This document shows positions 1 through 4,940 of a DNA stretch of 5,661 nucleotides, piece by piece; position 1 is the first letter of the stretch; each line of letters starts with the position of its first letter. Where the stretch lies: contig JAJXTB010000134.1 in assembly GCA_021784205.1 (NCBI GenBank), forward strand, positions 1 to 5,661, given 5' to 3'. The DNA comes from Actinomycetes bacterium. Its GTDB lineage: Bacteria > Actinomycetota > Acidimicrobiia > Acidimicrobiales > RAAP-2. Position numbers and translations under genes: made by a program. The notes beneath the pieces are model-generated. The model did no database searches. It was not told the DNA's origin and saw nothing but the letters and a program-made list of their open reading frames with translations.

Positions 1-672
1 GTCGACGACGTCTTCGCGAACGCCGTCGTGATCCTGGGATCGGGCCAGACCGAGGTCGTCCCCGCGACGGTCATGCAGTGGCCCGAGCATCGTTTTAGCG
101 CACCCGAGTCGTGGGGGCCGTCGGTGCCAACGGTACGAACGGACTGCCTGGACTTAGACGGGCGCACCCTGCCCGTCGGCGAGACCGGTGAGATCGCCTA
201 CCGGGGGCCCCACGTCGCGAGCGGCTACTGGAACAACCGCGACGCCAACACGGCGGCCTTCGCCCACGGCTGGTTCCACAGCGGCGACATCGGTCACCTC
301 GACGAGCGCGGCGTGGTCTGGTTCACCGACCGGCTGAAGGACATCATCAAGTCCGGCGGCGAGAACGTCTCGTCGGTGGACGTCGAGCGAATCGTGACCA
401 GCGCCCCCGGAGTCGCCGAGAGCGTCATCGTCGGCGTGGCCGACGAGTACTGGGGCGAAGCCGTCTGGGCGGTCGTCGTGCCCGACGGTTCCGTCGACCC
501 CTCGTCACTGGCCGAGTCGGTGATCGCCTACGCCAAGAGCCGCCTGGCGGGATTCCAGGTTCCCAAACGCGTGCTCGTCGCCGACCAGTTGCCCAAGACC
601 GCGACCGGCAAAACCCGCAAACACGAAGTGCGCGACTGGGTCGCCCGGGCGACCCCCACTGAGCCGTCCTAG
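1..672 (+). CDS. AMP-forming acyl-CoA synthetase, C-terminal part (5' end outside window)
   Basis: The reading frame is open from base 1 to the TAG at 670-672, giving 223 residues. This is roughly the last 40% of a family that is usually 500-550 aa. Numbering by fragment residue, GSGQTE (13-18) is the A5 region. YRGPHVASGYW lies upstream of the GD of the A7 motif (G95-D96). DRLKDIIKSGGENV starting at D110 is the A8 hinge, and PKTATGK near the C-terminus carries the adenylation lysine at K204. The family activates a carboxylic acid with ATP and then transfers the acyl group to CoA via an acyl-adenylate. The acid-binding pocket lies mostly in the missing part, so the substrate (fatty, aromatic or other acid) cannot be told. 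A start at 28 would be false because the conserved frame runs through the left edge. A Nit1-like hydrolase follows after 42 bp and may be co-transcribed. Confidence 0.93.
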   Translation, partial: VDDVFANAVVILGSGQTEVVPATVMQWPEHRFSAPESWGPSVPTVRTDCLDLDGRTLPVGETGEIAYRGPHVASGYWNNRDANTAAFAHGWFHSGDIGHLDERGVVWFTDRLKDIIKSGGENVSSVDVERIVTSAPGVAESVIVGVADEYWGEAVWAVVVPDGSVDPSSLAESVIAYAKSRLAGFQVPKRVLVADQLPKTATGKTRKHEVRDWVARATPTEPS

Positions 673-704
673 GTCGATCACCGCGCCGGTAGATTGAGTG
701 CGAC

Positions 705-710
705 AGGAGG
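705..710 (+). promoter_or_regulatory. Shine-Dalgarno site setting the hydrolase start
   Basis: A perfect AGGAGG lies 4 nt before GTG at 715. It falls inside the coding sequence if translation began at the upstream in-frame TTG (694), so it argues for GTG 715 as the true start. Confidence 0.75.
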
Positions 711-714
711 CTTC

Positions 715-1563
715 GTGAAGGCTCGGACGGTCACCGTCGCCGCGATTCAGTTGAACTCGGGCTCGGACCCCGACCAGAACCTCGAGTCCGCTATCGCCTT
801 GATCGAGCTCGCCGCCGACGAGGGGGCGTCCTACGTCCAGGTCCCCGAATACTTCAACTACCTGGGTCCGTCGCGACGATTCGCTGACGTGGCCGAGACG
901 ATCCCCGGGCCCACGACCGCGCGCATGGCCGCGCTCGCCAAGCGCCGACGGATCCATCTGCACCTGGGCAGCATGCTCGAGCAGCGCCCCGACAGCCGAC
1001 CCTTCAATACGAGCGTCCTGATCGACTCGGCGGGTTCGATCGTCGCGACGTATCGCAAGACCCACCTCTTTGACGTCGACGTGCCCGGCGCCATCACCCA
1101 CCGCGAGTCTGACGACCTGAGCGCTGGCGAGGAATTGGTCGTGGCGAAATTGAAGCGCTTCACCGTCGGTCTCTCGGTCTGCTTTGACGTGCGCTTTCCC
1201 GAGCTCTACCAGGCGCTCGCGGCCAACGGGGCCGACCTGTTCGCCATACCGGCGGCCTTTAACGCCAACACCGGCAAGAGCCACTGGCACGTGCTCGTTC
1301 GTTCACGCGCGATCGAGAACCACGCCTTCGTCGTCGCGGCGGCCCAGGCCGGTGTGACCAGTGACGGCATCGCCACCTTCGGTCACGCCTTGATCGTCGA
1401 CCCGTGGGGCGTGATCCTCGCCGAGTCGTCGGGCGACGAACCCCAGGTGATCACCGCCACCCTCGACCTCGACGAGGTGTCGCGACGACGAGCCCAGATC
1501 GCGGTCATGCGGTTTCGGCGGCCCGCGCTGTACCGACGACCGGTCCGGGTGATCGGCGCGTAG
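715..1563 (+). CDS. Carbon-nitrogen hydrolase (nitrilase superfamily, Nit1-like amidase)
   Basis: This encodes 282 aa, the normal size for a single-domain nitrilase-superfamily amidase. The Glu-Lys-Cys triad is complete: E45 in VPEYF, K115 in YRKTHLFDVDVPG, and nucleophile C156 in SVCFDVRFPELYQAL. The later segments HWHVLVRSRAIENHAFVVAAAQ and GHALIVDPWGVILAE are typical of the Nit1/Nit2 branch (deaminated-glutathione amidase and omega-amidase). The YRKTHLFDVD and RAIEN segments look closer to Nit1. These cytosolic enzymes hydrolyse small linear amides to an acid and ammonia, often to repair metabolic by-products. The exact substrate is inferred only at family level. GTG 715 is chosen because of the adjacent AGGAGG; TTG 694 would add seven residues. 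The gene sits 42 bp after the acyl-CoA synthetase with no obvious terminator between them. Confidence 0.92.
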   Translation: MKARTVTVAAIQLNSGSDPDQNLESAIALIELAADEGASYVQVPEYFNYLGPSRRFADVAETIPGPTTARMAALAKRRRIHLHLGSMLEQRPDSRPFNTSVLIDSAGSIVATYRKTHLFDVDVPGAITHRESDDLSAGEELVVAKLKRFTVGLSVCFDVRFPELYQALAANGADLFAIPAAFNANTGKSHWHVLVRSRAIENHAFVVAAAQAGVTSDGIATFGHALIVDPWGVILAESSGDEPQVITATLDLDEVSRRRAQIAVMRFRRPALYRRPVRVIGA

Positions 1564-1581
1564 CGTTACCCCGGAGTAACG
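1564..1581 (+). terminator. Small hairpin just after the hydrolase stop
   Basis: CGTTAC (1564-1569) and GTAACG (1576-1581) form a perfect 6-bp stem around CCCGGA, starting right after the TAG. No T-tract follows, so this is at best a weak terminator and may be chance. Confidence 0.25.
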
Positions 1582-1593
1582 GTCTTCGGTCAC

Positions 1594-1622
1594 GTGAGAG
1601 TTTCCAGCGCGCGACCTAGCAT
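1594..1622 (+). promoter_or_regulatory. Candidate promoter of the malic enzyme gene
   Basis: GTGAGA (1594-1599, four of six matches to TTGACA) and TAGCAT (1617-1622, the actinobacterial TANNNT pattern) are 17 bp apart. The predicted transcription start is near 1629, giving a leader of about 50-65 nt to the GTG at 1682 or ATG at 1694. It could instead give a near-leaderless message at GTG 1631. It is supported by spacing and position only. Confidence 0.4.
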
Positions 1623-1681
1623 GGATCGCGGTGCCATCGGGCGCATTCGGCGGCACCGTAAAACCATCCCGTGAGAAAGCC

Positions 1682-3085
1682 GTGAACCCCCCCATGAGCA
1701 TGCCCAGCGCCTCCTATTCGATCACCATGCGCGTCATCTTGGACGCCGCGTCGACGATTCCCGACATCGCCACGGCCGTCGCCGACGCCGGCGGACTCGT
1801 CACCGCCCTCGACGTCGTCGAGCCGATCGACGGCCACATGGTGATCGACGTCACCTGCAACGCGAGCAACGAGGATCACGCGTCGGTGCTCGGTCAGGTC
1901 GTCGAGGCCGTCGCGGGCGCCTCGGTGCACGCGATCAGTGACCGCACGTTCCTCATGCACCTGGGTGGCACCATCGAGGTCAAGCCCAAGATCGCGCTCA
2001 AGACCCGTGACGACCTGTCGATGGCCTACACCCCGGGCGTCGCGCGGATCTCGAACGCCATCGCGAAGGACAAGGGCCTCGCGCGCAAACTCACGATCAA
2101 GCGCAACACGGTCGCCGTGGTCACCGACGGATCGGCCGTGCTCGGTCTGGGCAACATCGGTCCCGAGGCGGCCCTGCCGGTGATGGAGGGCAAGGCCCTA
2201 CTCTTCAAGCGCTTCGCCGACATCGACGCCTGGCCGGTCTGTCTCGACACCCAGGACGTCGACGAGATCGTGCGCATCGTGCAGTGCATCGCACCGGTCT
2301 ACGGCGGGATCAACCTCGAGGACATCGCGGCGCCGCGTTGCTTCGAGATCGAGCGGCGGCTGCGCGACCTGCTCGACATCCCGGTCTTCCACGACGACCA
2401 GCACGGCACCGCCGTGGTCGTCTACGCCGCCCTGCGAAACGCGCTGCGCGTCGTGGGTAAGGAGATGAAGGACGTCCGGGTCGTCATGCTCGGCGTCGGC
2501 GCGGCCGGCGTGGCCATCTCGAAGCTCTTGATGGCCGAGGGCGTCGGCGACATCGTCGGGGTCAATCGCCACGGGATCTTGGACGAGAACGACCCGAACC
2601 TCGACGAGGACCGCCGCTGGCTCGCGACCCACACGAACGCCGAGAAGCGCCGCGGCGACCTCACCGAGGCGATGCGCGGCGCCGACGTCTTCGTCGGCGT
2701 GTCCGGACCGAACCTCGTGACCGAAGAACAACTCACCGTCATGGGGCCCAAGTCAATCGTCTTCGCCCTGGCCAACCCCGACCCCGAGATCGACCCGCAG
2801 ATCGCGCGTCGCCACGCCGCGATCGTGGCCACCGGTCGAAGCGACGAGCCCAACCAGATCAACAACGTGCTCGCCTTCCCCGGCATCTTCCGCGGGCTGC
2901 TCGACGCGGGTGCCACGCGCATCACCGAGGAGGTCGAGATCGCGGCCGGCCGTGCGATCGCCGACGCCGTGAGCTCCGACGACCTCTCGGCCAACTACAT
3001 CGTGCCGACGGTATTCAACGCGAGCGTCGCGAAGGCCGTCGCCGACGCCGTCGGCAAGGTCGCGCGCGCCCACGCCGACGAGTAG
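1682..3085 (+). CDS. ACT domain-containing malic enzyme, NAD(P)-dependent oxidoreductase
   Basis: This 467-aa protein is predicted to convert malate to pyruvate and CO2 with reduction of NAD or NADP, linking the TCA cycle to pyruvate. Residues about 12-90, starting [10 protein letters not shown], resemble an ACT ligand-binding domain. The catalytic part follows: [10 protein letters not shown] with Y116, [15 protein letters not shown] with K171, metal ligands E213/D214 in NLEDIAAP and D239 in HDDQHGT. The Rossmann motif GVGAAG is at 271-276, and [12 protein letters not shown] starts at 390. Cofactor preference was not decided. The start is uncertain. GTG 1682 has weak purine-rich sequence upstream; ATG 1694 (463 aa) and ATG 1700 are close alternatives. 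GTG 1631 would give 484 aa, but codons 1631-1681 have many A/T third positions, unlike the rest of the gene, so that stretch looks non-coding. The gene is convergent with the hydrolase on the other strand. Confidence 0.94.
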   Translation: MNPPMSMPSASYSITMRVILDAASTIPDIATAVADAGGLVTALDVVEPIDGHMVIDVTCNASNEDHASVLGQVVEAVAGASVHAISDRTFLMHLGGTIEVKPKIALKTRDDLSMAYTPGVARISNAIAKDKGLARKLTIKRNTVAVVTDGSAVLGLGNIGPEAALPVMEGKALLFKRFADIDAWPVCLDTQDVDEIVRIVQCIAPVYGGINLEDIAAPRCFEIERRLRDLLDIPVFHDDQHGTAVVVYAALRNALRVVGKEMKDVRVVMLGVGAAGVAISKLLMAEGVGDIVGVNRHGILDENDPNLDEDRRWLATHTNAEKRRGDLTEAMRGADVFVGVSGPNLVTEEQLTVMGPKSIVFALANPDPEIDPQIARRHAAIVATGRSDEPNQINNVLAFPGIFRGLLDAGATRITEEVEIAAGRAIADAVSSDDLSANYIVPTVFNASVAKAVADAVGKVARAHADE

Positions 3086-3103
3086 TTGGAGGGCGCGCCG
3101 ACG

Positions 3104-3129
3104 AGTCCCTCGGGGCACTCCGAGGGACT
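3104..3129. terminator. Inverted repeat between convergent genes, likely bidirectional terminator
   Basis: AGTCCCTCGG (3104-3113) and CCGAGGGACT (3120-3129) are exact reverse complements around a 6-nt loop GGCACT. The repeat lies 18 bp after the malic enzyme stop and 20 bp beyond the end of the minus-strand hydrolase. It is well placed to end both transcripts. There is no clear T-tract on either side, which is common in high-GC genomes. Confidence 0.6.
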
Positions 3130-3149
3130 TCGAGCGGATCGGCGCCGCC

Positions 3150-3710
3150 TCAGGCGGGCGGGCTGAAGTCGACGTCTCGAGTTTCGACGGTTCCGGCCGT
3201 GCGGCCGGGCGCGGACTGACCGCTCCAGTAGAGATTGGTGTGCGCGATGACCCCCTCGGGTGGCGGGGCCCCCCACTGGCTGAGGTCCTCGGTGGTGTGC
3301 GCGTCACTGACCAGCACCGCGTCGTAGCCGCGCGCGAAGGCACCGTGCAGCGTCGAGCGGATGCACATATCGGTCTGAGCGCCGACGACGACGAGTCGCC
3401 CGACGCCGAGCGCAGCCAACTCGTCCTCGAGAACGGTCGCCTCGAAGGAGTCCCCGTAGTTCTTGTCGACGAGCACTTCGTCGTCGTCGCGGTGCAACTC
3501 GGGAGCCAGTTGCCACTCCTCGCTGTCGCGGATGAGGCCCTCGTCGTTGTGTTGGACCCACACCACCGGCACTTGCTCACTTCGGGCCTTGGCCACGACG
3601 CGGCCGATGTTCGCGACCACGGCGTCACGGTCGTAGGCGTTGTCGACGACACCGTTTTGCACGTCGATAACGAGTAACGCGGTATTGGGACGATTCGCGA
3701 GTGTGGTCAC
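3150..3710 (-). CDS. Isochorismatase-family cysteine hydrolase
   Basis: This encodes 186 aa, a usual length for the family. LLVIDVQNG near the N-terminus carries D16. VDKNYGDSF carries K83, and GAQTDMC carries the nucleophile C116, preceded by the conserved glycine-rich strand. Together these form the Asp-Lys-Cys triad of isochorismatase-fold hydrolases such as nicotinamidases, ureidoacrylate amidases and N-carbamoyl hydrolases. Family members differ widely in substrate. I see no metal-binding DxH set of the nicotinamidase type, so I do not name a reaction. The C-terminal segment HTNLYWSGQ (157-165) may help shape the pocket. GTG at 3710 is chosen because AAAGGAGG precedes it by 5 nt on the minus strand. 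The frame stays open upstream to 3878, but that extension is Arg/Ala-rich and runs into the CIRCE element, so it is unlikely to be translated. No acid-synthesis or menaquinone genes are nearby. Confidence 0.9.
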   Translation of the reverse strand: MTTLANRPNTALLVIDVQNGVVDNAYDRDAVVANIGRVVAKARSEQVPVVWVQHNDEGLIRDSEEWQLAPELHRDDDEVLVDKNYGDSFEATVLEDELAALGVGRLVVVGAQTDMCIRSTLHGAFARGYDAVLVSDAHTTEDLSQWGAPPPEGVIAHTNLYWSGQSAPGRTAGTVETRDVDFSPPA

Positions 3711-3715
3711 GGCGA

Positions 3716-3723
3716 CCTCCTTT
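3716..3723 (-). promoter_or_regulatory. Shine-Dalgarno site setting the isochorismatase-like start
   Basis: Reading the minus strand, AAAGGAGG sits 5 nt before GTG 3710. Its strength and ideal spacing rule against the upstream in-frame starts. Confidence 0.8.
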
Positions 3724-3738
3724 GCGGTAGTAGTCACG

Positions 3739-3767
3739 ACGGTAGCGGGCACCGAACGATCCGAAAC
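3739..3767 (-). promoter_or_regulatory. Possible promoter for the isochorismatase-like gene
   Basis: On the minus strand TACCGT (plus coordinates 3739-3744) fits the TANNNT -10 pattern and would start a message about 20 nt before GTG 3710. The -35 side, GTTTCG about 17 bp upstream, matches poorly. The rest of the gap up to the CIRCE element (to 3871) is GC-rich and I see no gene in it. Confidence 0.25.
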
Positions 3768-3871
3768 GCCCGTTGCCCGGCCAGCGCGTCCTGCCGCCCG
3801 CCGTGTCGCCGATTCGCGCGTGGGCGACGCCCGCGCGCGTAGGTATGCACCGTGATCAGGTACGTTGGGCG

Positions 3872-3898
3872 TTAGCACTCTCGCACTGAGAGTGCTAA
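3872..3898. promoter_or_regulatory. CIRCE operator (HrcA repressor binding site)
   Basis: TTAGCACTC (3872-3880), nine spacer bases, and GAGTGCTAA (3890-3898) match the CIRCE consensus at all 18 arm positions. CIRCE is the operator of the heat-shock repressor HrcA, which classically controls groES/groEL and, in some phyla, dnaK operons. Here it sits 62 bp upstream of an hsp20 start codon and about 160 bp from the divergent hydrolase start, so hsp20 is the clear target. The hrcA gene is not in this window. Confidence 0.95.
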
Positions 3899-3901
3899 AA
3901 T
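3872..3901 (+). promoter_or_regulatory. Heat-shock promoter of hsp20, overlapping CIRCE
   Basis: TAAAAT (3896-3901) is one base off the ideal TATAAT and is preceded directly by TGC, an extended -10. TTAGCA (3872-3877) matches TTGACA at four of six positions with an 18-bp spacer. Both boxes overlap the CIRCE arms, so HrcA binding should directly block RNA polymerase. The predicted transcription start is near 3908. An alternative -10, TACGTT (3861-3866), would place CIRCE at the transcript 5' end as in classic groE operons, but it lacks a good -35. Confidence 0.6.
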
Positions 3902-3906
3902 GAGTC

Positions 3907-3924
3907 CGTCGAAGTGATTCGACG
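3907..3924 (+). other. 5'-leader hairpin with GUGA (GNRA) tetraloop
   Basis: CGTCGAA (3907-3913) and TTCGACG (3918-3924) form a perfect 7-bp stem closed by GTGA, which as RNA is a GNRA-type tetraloop. It begins at the predicted start of the hsp20 message and is followed by an A-rich, probably unpaired stretch up to the ribosome binding site. A 5' end-protecting stem is one likely role; a DNA operator palindrome is another. Confidence 0.45.
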
Positions 3925-3960
3925 AGTCAAGAGCACAACAATCAAACAGGAGGTTTTCAC

Positions 3961-4395
3961 ATGGCTCTTGTTCGAACTGACACATTCAGGGACATCGACC
4001 GGTTCCTCCAGCAATTCTGGGCGAGCCCCGACGTGGCGCGGACCCACTCGGTTCCGATGGACGCGTACCGCAACGGCGACTCGTTCCTGATCTTCGTCGA
4101 CCTGCCAGGAGTCGACCCGAAGGAGATCTCGCTCACCGTTGAGAACAACGTCCTCACGGTCCAGGCCGAGCGAACGGCACCGAAGTCCACCGAGGGGGTG
4201 GAGCGCTTGATGTCAGAGCGTCCCTACGGCACGTTCACCCGTCAGATCTTCCTCGGGACGAGTTTGAATTCCGAGAAGATCGACGCCGACTACGAGTCCG
4301 GCGTGCTCACGATCGCGATTCCGATCGCCGAACACGCGAAGCCGCGCCGGGTCGACGTCACCTCCAAGGGTGATCGCAAGGTGATTTCCGCCTAG
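3961..4395 (+). CDS. hsp20: Hsp20/alpha-crystallin small heat-shock protein
   Basis: This 144-aa protein has the normal size of a bacterial small heat-shock protein, an ATP-independent cytosolic holdase that binds unfolding proteins and hands them to DnaK/ClpB. A short variable N-terminal arm (1-31, with FRDIDRFLQQFW) precedes the alpha-crystallin domain, about 32-133. Hallmarks are FVDLPGVDPKEISLTVENNVL (split across 45-65), ERPYGTFTRQIFL (86-98) and YESGVLTIAIP (111-121), the conserved GVL signature. The tail AKPRRVDV carries a V-x-V version of the I-x-I/V motif used for oligomer contacts. AGGAGGT at 3948-3954 ends 6 nt before ATG 3961, a very strong ribosome site. Regulation by HrcA is indicated by the upstream CIRCE. 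The gene appears to be a single-gene unit, with a strong hairpin right after its stop. Confidence 0.97.
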   Translation: MALVRTDTFRDIDRFLQQFWASPDVARTHSVPMDAYRNGDSFLIFVDLPGVDPKEISLTVENNVLTVQAERTAPKSTEGVERLMSERPYGTFTRQIFLGTSLNSEKIDADYESGVLTIAIPIAEHAKPRRVDVTSKGDRKVISA

Positions 4396-4400
4396 GCGTC

Positions 4401-4440
4401 CGGGCCCGGCGTCCAAACCGACGCCGGGCCCGCTTTGCCC
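4401..4440 (+). terminator. Rho-independent terminator of hsp20
   Basis: A perfect 13-bp GC-rich stem, CGGGCCCGGCGTC (4401-4413) with GACGCCGGGCCCG (4420-4432), encloses the loop CAAACC. It begins 6 bp after the stop codon. CTTTGCCCTT follows, so the T-tract is short and broken, which is usual in high-GC actinobacteria. Confidence 0.85.
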
Positions 4441-4529
4441 TTCTGGCGAACGGTTGGCGCGGGTCCACCGCGGCGATCCCCGCAGAAGTCCGCGGGCGTG
4501 GCGACCGACCGCATCACCACGCCAGGCGA

Positions 4530-4535
4530 TAAGGT
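4530..4535 (+). promoter_or_regulatory. TAAGGT element: -10 of a leaderless message or ribosome site
   Basis: TAAGGT ends 6 bp before GTG 4542. As a TANNNT -10 box it would start transcription at the GTG itself, giving a leaderless mRNA. As RNA, TAAGG also matches the Shine-Dalgarno core with 7-nt spacing. No convincing -35 is seen, so the two readings cannot be separated here. I see no gene in the rest of 4441-4541. Confidence 0.35.
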
Positions 4536-4541
4536 CGCCGC

Positions 4542-4940
4542 GTGGCATCCTCTGACGGCTCCTACGACCTCGCGCTCGCTGCGGCGACGTTGCGGGCGAA
4601 CGGTTCAGACGTCCAGGCCCTGCTGTCGGCGCTCGTCGGCTCACTCGCCGACGCCCTCGGCGACCGGATCGAGACGACGCTCGCCGGCGGACGACTACGC
4701 AAGTCTCGCGACATCGCGAGGGTCCGGATCATGGTCGGCGACGAGCAGTTCGAAGCGATGGTGGATGGCGCACGGCTCAGTTGCACCGCGTCGCACCTCT
4801 CGGGCGGCATCCGGATTCGGAGCGAATCACTGGACGTCGACCACTGGATAACTCGGCTCGTCGCCGCGCTCGCGGGTGAGGCCGAACGCAGTGATTCGGC
4901 CCGCTTGGCCCTCGAACATCTCGTCATCGGAGGACATTAA
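4542..4940 (+). CDS. Conserved-looking hypothetical protein, 132 aa, coupled to a YbjQ-type gene
   Basis: I do not recognise a named family. The protein has an alanine/leucine-rich N-terminal half (YDLALAAATLRANGSDVQALLSALVGSLADAL, about 8-40) that should be helical. A probably beta-rich middle follows (ARVRIMVGDEQFEAMVDGARLSC and GGIRIRSESLDVDHW, about 59-102). A C-terminal helix carries LVAALAGEAERSDSARLALEHLV. There is no signal peptide, membrane segment or catalytic motif, so a soluble protein that binds a partner is plausible. It is a real gene because GC-rich third positions run through the frame and its TAA shares a base with the next gene's ATG (TAATG at 4938-4942). Translation of the two genes is therefore probably coupled and their roles linked. 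GTG 4542 is supported by TAAGG upstream. Confidence 0.8.
   Translation: MASSDGSYDLALAAATLRANGSDVQALLSALVGSLADALGDRIETTLAGGRLRKSRDIARVRIMVGDEQFEAMVDGARLSCTASHLSGGIRIRSESLDVDHWITRLVAALAGEAERSDSARLALEHLVIGGH

Noticed and set aside
505..1290. A 261-aa open frame on the minus strand across the acyl-CoA synthetase end and the hydrolase
   Set aside because: It lies opposite two well-recognised genes, has low-complexity Gly/Val/Asp/Arg content and no known motif; it is a GC-rich shadow frame.
2198..3652. Several long minus-strand frames across the malic enzyme, one running on into the isochorismatase-like gene region
   Set aside because: They are opposite or out of frame with genes showing full catalytic motifs, and their proteins are Ser/Arg/Thr- or Val/Asp-rich with no family resemblance.
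3240..3677. Plus-strand 145-aa frame opposite the isochorismatase-like gene
   Set aside because: The minus-strand frame carries the Asp-Lys-Cys triad, whereas this one has no recognisable motif.
3711..3878. N-terminal extension of the isochorismatase-like protein (56 residues more)
   Set aside because: It would begin inside the CIRCE operator, is Arg/Ala-rich, and bypasses a near-ideal Shine-Dalgarno in front of GTG 3710.
3908..3960. RNA thermometer in the hsp20 leader
   Set aside because: No upstream segment pairs with the AGGAGGT ribosome site, and the UUUU directly follows it and cannot fold back on it. The CIRCE element already explains heat control.
4435..4851. A 138-aa plus-strand frame overlapping the 132-aa hypothetical gene
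   Set aside because: It is Ser/Arg/Thr-rich without a ribosome site, and the other frame ends in a TAATG overlap with the next gene.
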